Under the pieces are notes generated by a model that was not told where the DNA came from, made no database searches, and was given only the letters and a program-made list of their open reading frames with translations. A stretch of DNA of 64,000 nucleotides from Nostoc sp. TCL26-01 (GTDB taxonomy: Bacteria; Cyanobacteriota; Cyanobacteriia; Cyanobacteriales; Nostocaceae): positions 3,116,804 through 3,180,803 of the forward strand of contig NZ_CP040297.1 in NCBI RefSeq assembly GCF_013393945.1, read 5' to 3'. Positions within the stretch are counted from its first letter, which is position 1. Every line of letters begins with the position of its first letter. The translations under genes were made by a program, and so were the position numbers. Shown here in pieces: positions 26,741 to 35,926 of the stretch.

Positions 26741-28257
26741 TACTGAAGCTTTCTAATAGCTTCCAGCGCTTTTTGGTACGCATTTGTGTCTCCTTGTTCT
26801 AGAAAGAGACTAGCTGCTTTTTGTAAATCGGCTATTGCTCCTTGTTTATCTCCCAAGTCTCTACGGACAACAGCTCGAATGCCATAAGCTAAGGCATAGT
26901 TAGGATTAATCTTAATTGCTTGGCTATAATCTTCAATTGCTCCTTGTTCATCTCCCAAGCCATAGCGGACATATCCCCTATAAAAATAGGCATTAGTATT
27001 TCTGGGATTAATTTTGAGAGCTTGATTATAATCTTCAATTGCTCCTTTTTTATCTCCCAACTCTCTGCGCCCATTGCTCCGCTTGATATAATTGGCATCG
27101 TTGGGATTAATCTTGAGAGCTTGATTGTAATCTTCAATTGCTCCTTTTTTATCTCCCAAGTCGCTGCGAACTAATCCTCTAACGTAATAGACATTGGCAT
27201 CGTTGGGATTAATCTTGATATATTGGGTAAAATCTTCAAGGACTTCTTTCTTATTTCCCAAGCTATAATGCACAGAGGCCCTGAATAAATAACCATCAGC
27301 AGACTTAGGATCAATCTTTATAGCTTGGTTAGCATCCTCAATTGCCCTTTTTTTGTCTCCTGAAAGGAAGTAGGCAATTCCCCTATGGGCGTAGGCATTA
27401 GCATAATTGGGATTGAGACGAATTGCTTGAGTATAGTCAGCAATAGCTCCTTGAAAATTGTTTTTATCAGATTTATCTTTACCTTGAATGAAGAAGTCGT
27501 CGGCTTTCGGTGCTGTAGCTAAGGAAGAACTAGGAGGACGAATACCCACATCGACCCCAGATTGGGCTGATAGTCTCAAAAAAGTATTAATGGGAATCCC
27601 TAAATTAAAACCTGATTTTAACTGGGCAACTGTAGGATTGATTGTCGATGTTTCGTAGTTTGCTTCCTCTCCTCGACCATGAATTCCGATCAGTTCACCT
27701 TTGTCATTCAACACCGGGCCACCACTCATCCCTGGTAGGGTCAGATTGTTGTAAGCTAAAGCATATCCATCACGCTGGGGTTTGGAGGCATTTGCCGTAA
27801 TTTGCCCAGGAACAAAATTGTAAACCGTGTTGAAAAATCCTGTTTTGGGGAAGCCAGCTACATAAGCGGTTGTTCCTTCTGGAGATTCGTCGGAGTTACC
27901 TATCTTGGCAACAGGGTAATTTTGACTGCTGGTAAACTGGACAACTGCTAAATCTACATCTGGCAGTTTTTTAACAGTGCTGTAGTTGAGTGGATAACGT
28001 TGTCCATCTGGGGTGACAAGTTCATATTTAGCTTGAGTTGCGACTACATGAGCAGCAGTCAAAACAGTGTAAATATCACCCTCTTTTTTAATAATTACCC
28101 CAGTCCCAGAACCTTCTTGATAATTAATTAGTACCGTAATTGCTTTCGCAATCTTGGCTACTTCTGATGAAGATAATGCTACAGCAATTTGTGGTTGTAT
28201 CAGAGCAATTGATACCCCAAAAATTACTGGTGCAAGTTCACCATAAAATTTCATCAT
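26740..28257 (-). CDS. Secreted trypsin-like protease with seven TPRs
   Basis: A 505-residue exported protein. Signal peptide about 1-28 (ends near VALS). The trypsin-like domain (about 30-235) has all three catalytic residues: His in LTAAHVV, Asp in PDVDLAVVQF, Ser in PGMSGGPVLN. From about 250 to the end are seven TPR units of 34 residues (GAIEDYNQALKINPNDAN type). It is the last gene of a minus-strand cluster that starts with COP23. It is a paralogue of the 609-residue protein just upstream (89 bp away) but with more diverged repeats and no HIP1 sites in them. Substrates are unknown. Confidence 0.9.
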   Translation of the reverse strand: MMKFYGELAPVIFGVSIALIQPQIAVALSSSEVAKIAKAITVLINYQEGSGTGVIIKKEGDIYTVLTAAHVVATQAKYELVTPDGQRYPLNYSTVKKLPDVDLAVVQFTSSQNYPVAKIGNSDESPEGTTAYVAGFPKTGFFNTVYNFVPGQITANASKPQRDGYALAYNNLTLPGMSGGPVLNDKGELIGIHGRGEEANYETSTINPTVAQLKSGFNLGIPINTFLRLSAQSGVDVGIRPPSSSLATAPKADDFFIQGKDKSDKNNFQGAIADYTQAIRLNPNYANAYAHRGIAYFLSGDKKRAIEDANQAIKIDPKSADGYLFRASVHYSLGNKKEVLEDFTQYIKINPNDANVYYVRGLVRSDLGDKKGAIEDYNQALKINPNDANYIKRSNGRRELGDKKGAIEDYNQALKINPRNTNAYFYRGYVRYGLGDEQGAIEDYSQAIKINPNYALAYGIRAVVRRDLGDKQGAIADLQKAASLFLEQGDTNAYQKALEAIRKLQ

Positions 28258-28304
28258 CTGAGTTGATCTGCCCCATGCTACTTAACTTACCGCCAGATAA
28301 AATG

Positions 28305-28336
28305 GGTGCGTTGCGCTGTGCGACAACACACCCTAC
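28305..28336. repeat. 32-bp intergenic repeat GGTGCGTTGCGCTGTGCGAC...
   Basis: Nearly identical to 59691-59722 (one mismatch). The arms GTGCGTTGCGC and ACAACACACC give it partial symmetry. It lies between the two protease-TPR genes. Confidence 0.75.
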
Positions 28337-28346
28337 TGAAGATTTG

Positions 28347-30176
28347 CTACATCAGCTTTTTAATTAAAGCTAGGGCATCTTGATAATATTGTGTTTGACC
28401 TTTTTCTAAATAAAGGCTAGCGGCTTTTTGTAAGTCTGCTACTGCTCCGCGTTTATCTCCCAAATCACGACGAGATAAGCCTCGGTTGTAGTAAGCATTG
28501 GCGTACTTGGGATCAATCTGGATGGTTTGACTGTAATCTGCGATCGCTCCTTCGTTGTCTCCCAAATCAGCGCGGATATTTCCTCGGTTGTAATAGGCGT
28601 TGACATATTTAGGATCAATCCTCACAGCTTCGGTATAATCTGCTATTGCTCCTTGATTGTCTCCTAATTGACGACGAGAAATTCCCCGGTTGTAGAAGGC
28701 GTTGACGTATTTGGGATCAATGTTGACGGCTTTGGTATAGTCGTTGATTGCTCCTTGATGATCTTTCAAGTCAGCGAGGATATTGCCCCGGTTGTAGTAA
28801 GCATTGACATATTTAGGATCAATGGTTATGGCTTGGGTGTAATCTGCGATCGCTCCTTTGGTGTCACCTAGATCAGCACGAGCATTGCCCCTGTTATAGT
28901 AGGCATTGACGTATTTAGGATCAATTCTCACTGCTTCGGTGTAGTCAGCGATCGCTCCTTGCTTATCGTCTAACTGACGGCGAGAAACCCCTCGGTTATA
29001 AAAAGCTCTGGCATAATTGGGATTAATTTTGATGGCTTGGGTGTAATCAGCGATCGCTCCTTTGATGTCTCCTAAATCACCACGGGAAATCCCCCGGTTG
29101 TTGTAAGCGTTGATGTATTCAGGATCAATTTTGATTGCTTCGGTGTAATCAGCGATCGCTTGCTTATTGTTACCCAATTCCGCATGAGCTACCCCCCGAT
29201 TATAAAAGCCTTTAGCATATCTGGGGTTAATTTTGATGGCTGCGTTATAATCAGCGATCGCTCCTTTTTTATCTCCCAACTCACTCCGAGCATTTCCCCT
29301 ATCATTGTAGGCATTGACATAGTTAGGATTGAGGCTAATTGCTTGAGTATAATCGGCGATCGCTCCTCTCAAGTCTCCTTTGTCATACTTATCCCCAGCC
29401 TGGATATAAAAGTTGTCGGCTTTCGGTGTGATATTTACCGGGACTTTAGGTACAGTTACGCCCACTGCTACATCAGTTTTCGATGATAGCCGCAAAAAGG
29501 TATTGATGGGAATACCCAAATTAAAACCTGATTTGATAATAATGTCAGGATTTTTATCTGATACTTGATAGTTTTCTGCTGTATCCCCTCTCCCATGCAC
29601 GCCGATCAGTTCACCGTTTTCGTTCAATACTGGCCCCCCACTCATCCCTGGCAGGGTATTATTGCTATACACCAAAGCATAGCCATCTTTCAGGGGTTTT
29701 GAGGCATTAGCCGTAATTCGTCCATCGATAAAGTTAAAAATCGAATTAGAAATTGCGGCTGTCGCCCTGGGGAAACCTGCGACATAAGCTGTTGTCCCTT
29801 CTGTAGAATTATCAGAGTTACCAATCTTGGCTACAGTGTAAGTCTGGTTGCTAGTAAACTGTACCAAAGCTAAATCAACCCCAGGTAACTTTCTCATCGT
29901 GCTGTAGTTGAGTGGATAGCGCTGATTATCTGGGGTAACGATTTCATATTTAGCTTGAGTTGCGACTACGTGCTGGGCGGTTAAAACAGTGTAGGTATCA
30001 CCCTCTTTTTTAATAATTACACCTGTTCCCGCACCATTTTTGCTATCAATTAGCACTGTAATTGCTTTTGCTACTTTTGCCACTTCCGATGACGACAAGG
30101 CAGCAGCAATTTGTGGTTGTACCAGAGCGATAGATACTCCTAAGATGGTTGGTGCAATGGCATGATAGTATTTCAT
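28347..30176 (-). CDS. Secreted trypsin-like protease with ten TPRs
   Basis: A 609-residue protein. Signal peptide about 1-28. Trypsin-like domain with His in LTAQHVV, Asp in PGVDLALVQF and Ser in PGMSGGPVLN. About 265-600 are ten consecutive 34-residue TPRs, very uniform (GAIADYTQAIKINPNYARAF type). Seven units encode the Ala-Ile-Ala of GAIADY with the HIP1 octamer GCGATCGC, spaced about 102 bp apart. This gives the gene a strict repeat period and may promote unequal recombination. Probably periplasmic; the TPRs likely dock protein partners. Neighbours are a smaller paralogue and a secreted hypothetical. Confidence 0.92.
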   Translation of the reverse strand: MKYYHAIAPTILGVSIALVQPQIAAALSSSEVAKVAKAITVLIDSKNGAGTGVIIKKEGDTYTVLTAQHVVATQAKYEIVTPDNQRYPLNYSTMRKLPGVDLALVQFTSNQTYTVAKIGNSDNSTEGTTAYVAGFPRATAAISNSIFNFIDGRITANASKPLKDGYALVYSNNTLPGMSGGPVLNENGELIGVHGRGDTAENYQVSDKNPDIIIKSGFNLGIPINTFLRLSSKTDVAVGVTVPKVPVNITPKADNFYIQAGDKYDKGDLRGAIADYTQAISLNPNYVNAYNDRGNARSELGDKKGAIADYNAAIKINPRYAKGFYNRGVAHAELGNNKQAIADYTEAIKIDPEYINAYNNRGISRGDLGDIKGAIADYTQAIKINPNYARAFYNRGVSRRQLDDKQGAIADYTEAVRIDPKYVNAYYNRGNARADLGDTKGAIADYTQAITIDPKYVNAYYNRGNILADLKDHQGAINDYTKAVNIDPKYVNAFYNRGISRRQLGDNQGAIADYTEAVRIDPKYVNAYYNRGNIRADLGDNEGAIADYSQTIQIDPKYANAYYNRGLSRRDLGDKRGAVADLQKAASLYLEKGQTQYYQDALALIKKLM

Positions 30177-30243
30177 AGTTTTATTTTTATCCTGTATTAG
30201 TTATTGCTCCCCTACTTTTGTATAAAGTCAGGGATGATGTTTT

Positions 30244-30984
30244 TTATTGAGGCGCACGACAAGAATTATTAAATCCAAAAGCTTCTTGCCATCGTTTTAC
30301 GTTCCCACTACCAATGGGGATAATTTTCGTATCCCCATTATCGAAAGTTAGACGTGCTTTGACTTCTTTGGCGGGAGCATTTCTGAGTAAGTTTGCCGCC
30401 TCCGCAGTGATATCAAACAGCGTATCTGTCATATACCAAGTACTAGAACGTTGGTATTTTGTATTGTTTGCATATTCAGTATATGTGTACTGTCCTTTTA
30501 ACCCTCTTACCTGAGCTTTGGGACTGCGATTCAGTTGGAGAATTTGCTCTCCAATCCCCAATTCGATAAGTTTGGGGGCAATTTCGGCTATTTCTGCTTC
30601 ACCGTTTGTGGGTGCTTTTTGCACAACCATTTTCACAAAACAGCCTTCTATTTTGCTACCCCAAAATGAAACTATGACAAATCTACCAGGACTAGGGCCA
30701 TTAAAGGGTTGTTGAAACAGAGTTCCCAAAGGATCTTCCCCATGACGGTCAATCACTACCTTACCCAAGGAAGAATTCACCAAAGCATCTTTAATCCCAG
30801 CTACCTTATCGAATGGTAAACCATCACCACCCCAGGGCATTCCATTAACGGTGTCTAGTTTATCTTCATCAATAGTAGTTTGAGCGATCGCTATACTCTG
30901 AGAAAATAGTGCTGACATCACTACTAAAGCTACAAAACTAGATTTTAAGTATTTTGAAAACATAGATTTAAAGTCATTGGTCAA
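30244..30984 (-). CDS. Secreted hypothetical protein in the protease cluster
   Basis: A 246-residue protein with a signal peptide (about 1-34, ends AIAQ). The mature part has no family I recognise: it begins TIDEDKLDTVNGMPWGGDGL and contains two Cys (GCFVKM and NNSCRAPQ) that could form a disulfide. It sits between two protease genes on the same strand, 67 bp upstream of the 609-residue protease, so it may be a substrate, inhibitor or cofactor of these proteases. That role is only inferred from position. Confidence 0.7.
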   Translation of the reverse strand: MTNDFKSMFSKYLKSSFVALVVMSALFSQSIAIAQTTIDEDKLDTVNGMPWGGDGLPFDKVAGIKDALVNSSLGKVVIDRHGEDPLGTLFQQPFNGPSPGRFVIVSFWGSKIEGCFVKMVVQKAPTNGEAEIAEIAPKLIELGIGEQILQLNRSPKAQVRGLKGQYTYTEYANNTKYQRSSTWYMTDTLFDITAEAANLLRNAPAKEVKARLTFDNGDTKIIPIGSGNVKRWQEAFGFNNSCRAPQ

Positions 30985-31172
30985 TAGTCAATAGTCATTG
31001 GTCATTGGTCATTGGTCAATAGTCATTAGTCAATGGTCAATAGATTCTCTTATTGTCCCTCACTCCTCCACTCCCTCACTCCCTCACTCCCTACTCAGCA
31101 CTTCCTCACTCTCCTTTTATGCTTCTTTTGTTTTGAATTTTGCATTGACTTGTCTTCGTTTCTTCTTCTTAT

Positions 31173-32003
31173 TTAACAACGTCTACCAGGACAAACGCTA
31201 GACCCTGTAGCATCTCCACCAGAACCATTGATAGTGATTGGTCGTCCTGTAATTGGCGTACTGGGGGTTGATGGCGGGAGAAAGTTAGTTACGGGTGGTG
31301 TAGTTGTTGTCACTATCTGTAAATTCAGCGTGCCGGCTAGCTGAGAGTTAGTAAAAATGCGGATGGGAATACCTAAATTGAAACCCACCTTTTGACCATC
31401 CTTATCTCTTGCACCTCGTCCATGAATCCCTACCAAGCGTCCATTTTCATCTAGTACAGGCCCACCACTCATGCCTGGATAAGTAATATTGTTATAAATT
31501 AAAGCATAACCATCTTGAGGTCGGGTATTAGTACCGACAATGCGCCCATCGGGAACCAATACAGTGCGGTTTTCGATACCTTGTACTGGTTGTGGTGCGC
31601 CAGAAACATAAACAGTCGCTCCCTCCATCGTGGCTACATCGGAATTGCTAATAGTAGCGATTTTGTATCTTTGGTTACTGGTAAACTGGAGTACAGCTAA
31701 ATCTGCTCCTGGTAGACGTTTGACCAAATTTGATGTGACTTGATAGAGATTTTGATCGTGAGTTTGGACTGTATAGGTTCCTGCTTGGTCTACAACGTGC
31801 CAGTTTGTCAACACAATGTAAGTGTTACCTTGCTGGTGAATTATCACTCCAGAACCAAGTTTTGGCCCGCCGATGAGGACTGTTACTTCTTTGGCAATAT
31901 TACTTACGCCTTGCGGTGTTAATGATACAGCAATTTTCGCGGGAAAAAAGGCGATCGCTCCACCAATTACTACTGTCGCTAGTCTACTATCGAGCCTCAT
32001 CAT
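31173..32003 (-). CDS. Secreted trypsin-like serine protease
   Basis: A 276-residue exported protease without TPRs. The signal peptide ends near residue 27. Catalytic His in LTNWHVVDQ, Asp in PGADLAVLQF, Ser in PGMSGGPVLD. The C-terminus is a Thr/Pro-rich tail ending SSVCPGRRC, with two Cys. Its ATG immediately follows the TAG of the upstream protease gene with no gap, so the two are translationally coupled. It is close in sequence to the protease domains of the two TPR proteins downstream. Confidence 0.9.
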   Translation of the reverse strand: MMRLDSRLATVVIGGAIAFFPAKIAVSLTPQGVSNIAKEVTVLIGGPKLGSGVIIHQQGNTYIVLTNWHVVDQAGTYTVQTHDQNLYQVTSNLVKRLPGADLAVLQFTSNQRYKIATISNSDVATMEGATVYVSGAPQPVQGIENRTVLVPDGRIVGTNTRPQDGYALIYNNITYPGMSGGPVLDENGRLVGIHGRGARDKDGQKVGFNLGIPIRIFTNSQLAGTLNLQIVTTTTPPVTNFLPPSTPSTPITGRPITINGSGGDATGSSVCPGRRC

Positions 32004-32819
32004 CTAATCAGCCTTATGTAAAGTTTGCGCTGCTTGTGGTATCATTTTTACCACCTTTTCCATCGGCACAGCCCAACTCAAACGAGTAATTTTCTGATGT
32101 AGCTTTTCATCTGCTTCCAAGCCATCGATAAAAACAGATGGAGTATCCCACAGAGGATAGGCGTGCAACCCATTGATCCCCACAACCTCACCACGCCGAT
32201 TTAGTAGTGGCCCACCACTCATTCCTTTCTCAATCTCATTGGTATAACCCACCTGATAGCCTCCTTCCAGCGCTTTATTCAGTACTAGCAATACTTTACC
32301 AGCCGTAAACATCAAGCCTTTCTCTTGAGACTCTTCTTGAGCAAAAGGAAAACCAGTAGCAAACACTTCATCCTCTACGGTAGGAGAAGCACCTAAAGTA
32401 GCCACTTCGTAGACATGACTAGCACTCTTAAACTGCAATATCGCCAAATCATTACTGCCAAAGCTAACCTTTGGTGCTAAATTCGCATTATGTATCCGCC
32501 GATCAGACGTTTGAATCCGATAAGGGGAAGTACCAGCCCTTAGCACATGAGCGTTAGTTAACACCGTATAAACGTTACCTTCTTTTCTCAGCAGGATTCC
32601 TGAACCCAACAACTCATTAGACATAACTCTGACGGTGATGGCTTCAGCTTGACGACGCAGTTGTTTGAGCGACAATTGAGACAATGCCTGCACTGATGGA
32701 GCAATACGACAATTAACATTGCTCGATGGCAGACAAATCTTGCTATCCATTGCTGAGGCTGACAAAGTGATTGGTAAAACACCAATAAAAACAGCCATTC
32801 TCAAAATTCGTCCAGTCAT
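32004..32819 (-). CDS. Secreted trypsin-like serine protease (divergent)
   Basis: A 271-residue exported protease. Signal peptide about 1-24 (ASAMDSK). Catalytic His in LTNAHVLRAG, Asp in GSNDLAILQF and Ser in KGMSGGPLLN. CLPSSNVNCR near the N-terminus may form a disulfide. More divergent than its three neighbours, and it lacks TPRs. Directly coupled to the next protease gene (stop and start adjacent). It is the first protease after COP23 in the cluster. Confidence 0.88.
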   Translation of the reverse strand: MTGRILRMAVFIGVLPITLSASAMDSKICLPSSNVNCRIAPSVQALSQLSLKQLRRQAEAITVRVMSNELLGSGILLRKEGNVYTVLTNAHVLRAGTSPYRIQTSDRRIHNANLAPKVSFGSNDLAILQFKSASHVYEVATLGASPTVEDEVFATGFPFAQEESQEKGLMFTAGKVLLVLNKALEGGYQVGYTNEIEKGMSGGPLLNRRGEVVGINGLHAYPLWDTPSVFIDGLEADEKLHQKITRLSWAVPMEKVVKMIPQAAQTLHKAD

Positions 32820-32901
32820 ATTACATTCAATGCCATATCCTTATGCCTCCTGGGATGAAAAAGGAAGTGCTGAGTGCTGAGTTGTGAGTGCTGAGTTGTG
32901 A

Positions 32902-32941
32902 GTGCTGTTAGCGGAAGCGGGGCGTTTAGCCCGTGCTGAGT
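32902..32941. repeat. 40-bp repeat, inverted partner at 33880-33919
   Basis: GTGCTGTTAGCGGAAGCGGG then GCGTTTAGCCCGTGCTGAGT. The reverse complement occurs at 33880-33919, so the COP23 gene is flanked by a perfect 40-bp inverted pair. A shorter copy is at 23829-23858. Confidence 0.85.
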
Positions 32942-33045
32942 GCGGGAGTGAGTTAAGAAGTTTTTCTCCTCTGCCTCCCCTGCCCCTCTGCCCCTCTGCC
33001 CCTCTGCCCCTCTGCTCCTTGTCCCCTTCCTTGTCCTCTTTACCA

Positions 33046-33633
33046 TTAAGGAACACCAGCTTCAGATGTATTATCGTTTGGTTCATAGATGAGATCATTG
33101 CTGGAGTCTGTTGCCGCATTTTGCACGTAAGTATCGAAATCGATATTAACTGTGCTATTGCTGCTTTCATTGAGCGCATTGCCAGCTGCCAAACCACGAC
33201 GGTCAAATAATCTCCGGACAATGACATTAGGATCAGCACCACGCTTGACTGTAAATAACAAAGTGCTATCTGTACAGGGATTATTGGGATTTGTCGCTGC
33301 ACAAACTACAGGTTCTCCCCGGAGTAAGCCAGTTTTGATAGTTCTTAATCTACCGTTATCGTAGTTTTTTTGAAATCTGCGGGATACCTCCAGACAGCGC
33401 TTTTGCGCCGTCCAAGGCGGTGGAAAATAACCACCAGACACCCAGCGAACCATTGGGACATTTTTGCCGTCTTGAGTCCGGGCAAATGTCACGGGTACGC
33501 CTCTGCTCTTGCCGCAGTAAAATGTTGTGCCTCCAGCATAGCTTGGCTGATTTATAGTTGCGGTGGCAACTAATGCACTCATGGAAGCTATTGCTAGCCC
33601 TGTCAATCCTTGACCAAGTAACCGTATTTTCAT
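33046..33633 (-). CDS. COP23-domain secreted protein
   Basis: A 195-residue exported protein. Signal peptide about 1-33 (ends SYAG). The mature part matches the COP23 domain (circadian oscillating protein, 23 kDa, of Cyanothece-type cyanobacteria): TTFYCGKSRGVPVTFARTQD, the Trp-rich PMVRWVSGGYFPPPWTAQKRC and four conserved Cys likely paired. The family has no known activity but is often found beside trypsin-like and TPR proteins. It is first in the minus-strand protease cluster and separated from the next gene by a 226-bp repeat-rich spacer. Confidence 0.85.
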   Translation of the reverse strand: MKIRLLGQGLTGLAIASMSALVATATINQPSYAGGTTFYCGKSRGVPVTFARTQDGKNVPMVRWVSGGYFPPPWTAQKRCLEVSRRFQKNYDNGRLRTIKTGLLRGEPVVCAATNPNNPCTDSTLLFTVKRGADPNVIVRRLFDRRGLAAGNALNESSNSTVNIDFDTYVQNAATDSSNDLIYEPNDNTSEAGVP

Positions 33634-34410
33634 GGTTAGTGCCGCACTTCCTCAAAAACAACAGGTATCATATTGAAAGTTTAAAACTAAACGACAGGAA
33701 ATTCTCAGTATTTGTTCCCAGAAAGTTTTACGTTAAGTTACATCGTGGCCTAATTGTTGCTGTTTGTGTGTGATGTAGGAATCCGCTTTGATTACTAAAC
33801 TGATTTGCGTAGTCAGGCAATAGGGAAGAGTCATTAGTCATTGGTCATTGGTGATTGGTCATTGGTCATTAGAGTCAAAACTCAGCACGGGCTAAACGCC
33901 CCGCTTCCGCTAACAGCACTCCCTCACTCAATTTAATGAAAGGCAATAGGCAATAGGGTTCTAGAAAATGAATGTACACTGAATTTTGTTCAAAAATCAA
34001 ATCGGATTCCTATAGGATTCGTATTTGATTTATTTTGGCGTAGCCTGTGCTTACACAAAAACTAACTACACTCCTAAATCCCTTCATTCCTGTTCCCTAT
34101 TCCCTATTTCCTATTTCCTATTCCCTATCCCCTATTCCCTGTTCCCTCATATATGTCATCAATGTTTAGATGAGCAGCAGGTTAGTAAACTACTAACTGG
34201 TTATGCTAATTCTATTTTGAATTCTGAATCCTGACTCCTGACTCCTGACTCCTGAATTCTGACTCCTGACAACAACACGCACAAACTAATGGCACAAAAT
34301 GCTAACATATGCTTGCTTCTCAAGCTGTTAATTGCTTAAAAAACTGTGGTCATTAGCAAAACTACTGTTTTAGTTCTGGAAACTCTTTACAAATCACGGG
34401 TTCGTTAGGT
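33634..34410. other. Intergenic region between COP23 and sbtA
   Basis: 777 bp upstream of two divergent genes, so it holds both promoters. It contains short tandem repeats (TTGGTCA, CTATTCC, GACTCCT types), one arm of the 40-bp inverted repeat (33880-33919) and a 9-bp palindromic element (33994-34031). No gene of its own. sbtA homologues are induced by low inorganic carbon through LysR-type regulators; I could not pick out a definite operator. Confidence 0.6.
33994..34031. repeat. Palindromic element AAATCAAAT...ATTTGATTT
   Basis: Perfect 9-bp arms at 33994-34002 and 34023-34031 enclose a nearly palindromic core around CCTATAGG. Could be a small transposon relic or cruciform site. Confidence 0.5.
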
Positions 34411-35388
34411 ATGAATTTAAATCTTATTGTATCCAATATATTAAATCCGCCAGTACTTTTTTTCTTTCTAGGAATGCTGGCAATTTTTTTAAAATCTGAT
34501 TTAGATATTCCTCAACCTTTACCAAAATTATTTTCTCTCTACTTACTACTAGCTATTGGATTTAAAGGCGGATATGAAATTGCCGAAAGTGGCATTAACG
34601 CAGAAATTGCTATGACGCTAGCGGCAGCTATACTTATGGCTTCCATCGTTCCTATCTATTCTTTTTTTATATTAAAAATCAAACTTGATAACCATAATGC
34701 TGCGGCGATCGCTGCCACTTATGGTTCTATTAGTGCCGTGACTTTTATTACTGCACAATCTTTTCTGAAAATTCTCAGCATTGACTCTAGTGGACATATG
34801 GTAGCAGCTTTAGCGCTGATGGAATCACCAGCAATTATCGTGGGTATTGTATTGCTGAGAATATTTAGCCAAGATCAAGAACAAGATAAAGGAGAATTTT
34901 CTTGGGGTGAAGTATTACGAGAAGCATTTTTAAATGGTTCAGTTTTTTTATTAGTTGGGAGTGTCATAATTGGCTTACTTACCGGAGAAAAAGGTTGGGA
35001 AAAGTTACATCCTTTTACTCAAGATATCTTTTATGGAGTTCTAGCATTTTTTTTACTAGATATGGGTATGGTAGCCGCAAGGAGAGTTAAAGAATTGAGT
35101 AATACAGGTTATTTTCTGATTGGCTTTTCTATATTTATGCCTTTAGTAAATGCACTTATTGGCATCATTTTAGCTAAATTTATCGGGATTTCTCCAGGCA
35201 ACGCATTATTATTTGCTGTGCTTTGTGCTAGTGCTTCTTATATTGCTGTACCCGCAGCTATGAGAATCACAGTACCTGAAGCTAACCCTAGTTTATATGT
35301 TTCTATGGCCTTAGCGCTAACTTTTCCTTTCAATATTATTATTGGCATTCCGTTATATTTCAACATCATCAAACTTATAGGAGTTTAA
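34411..35388 (+). CDS. sbtA: SbtA sodium-dependent bicarbonate transporter
   Basis: High-affinity Na+/HCO3- symporter of the cyanobacterial CO2-concentrating mechanism, in the plasma membrane. The 325 residues hold about ten helices and the family hallmarks GMLAIFLKSDLDIPQPLPK near the N-terminus, LAIGFKGGYEIAESG, and a second inverted half starting with DIFYGVLAFFLLDMGMVAAR. A hydrophilic loop (SQDQEQDKGEFSW) separates the halves, as in characterised SbtA proteins. sbtB follows 4 bp later and a carbonic anhydrase gene 240 bp after that, so the three make a carbon-uptake unit. Confidence 0.95.
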   Translation: MNLNLIVSNILNPPVLFFFLGMLAIFLKSDLDIPQPLPKLFSLYLLLAIGFKGGYEIAESGINAEIAMTLAAAILMASIVPIYSFFILKIKLDNHNAAAIAATYGSISAVTFITAQSFLKILSIDSSGHMVAALALMESPAIIVGIVLLRIFSQDQEQDKGEFSWGEVLREAFLNGSVFLLVGSVIIGLLTGEKGWEKLHPFTQDIFYGVLAFFLLDMGMVAARRVKELSNTGYFLIGFSIFMPLVNALIGIILAKFIGISPGNALLFAVLCASASYIAVPAAMRITVPEANPSLYVSMALALTFPFNIIIGIPLYFNIIKLIGV

Positions 35389-35392
35389 CGAA

Positions 35393-35686
35393 GTGGAAGC
35401 TGTTAAGAAAATAGAGATAGTGACAAACTCTTTAGAATTACCAAAAGTTCTAGAAATCTTAGAAAAATCTGGTGTTTCTGGGTATACAGTGATTGAAAAT
35501 GTCATCGGCAAAGGTAAAAGAGGTAGAGTTATCAATGATCTGGAAACTCATACACTCACTAATGGATATGTCATGAGTATTTGTACAGAAGCACAAGAGC
35601 AAGCATTGGTAGAGGCAATTAGACCTGTAATTAAAAAATATGGTGGTGTATGTATTGTCTCTGATGCTAAGTGGATTGCCCATTAA
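35393..35686 (+). CDS. sbtB: SbtB, PII-like regulator of SbtA
   Basis: A 97-residue PII-superfamily protein that in Synechocystis binds cAMP/AMP/ADP and controls SbtA. Visible features are the alpha-beta PII start VKKIEIVTNSLELPKVLEIL, the T-loop-like GKGKRGRVINDLETHTLTNG and the C-terminal YGGVCIVSDAKWIAH. The short C-terminus lacks the CGPxGC redox loop of some SbtB proteins. It starts with GTG at 35393, four bases after the sbtA stop, consistent with coupled translation. Confidence 0.92.
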   Translation: MEAVKKIEIVTNSLELPKVLEILEKSGVSGYTVIENVIGKGKRGRVINDLETHTLTNGYVMSICTEAQEQALVEAIRPVIKKYGGVCIVSDAKWIAH

Positions 35687-35926
35687 ATAGGGTATAAGGT
35701 ATGGGAAAATCATGATTGTAATTAGTTCTTGTCTAACCTCTTATTTGATGTTTACAAAAACTAAATTCAACTGAAAATTTTTCTTTCTCTCCCTATCCTC
35801 TGTCTCCTATCCTCTACCCCCTCATGAGAGAAATGAGTTATACAATAGCTGTATGCGGAAAATCAATTCATGATTTTGAAGATTAAAAGTAACGATATAT
35901 TTTACTCTGGTGAGGAGAATTAAACT

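Noticed and set aside
32841..33302. Long minus-strand frame over the COP23 3' end and spacer
   Set aside because: It is an out-of-frame shadow extended by G/A-rich low-complexity sequence.
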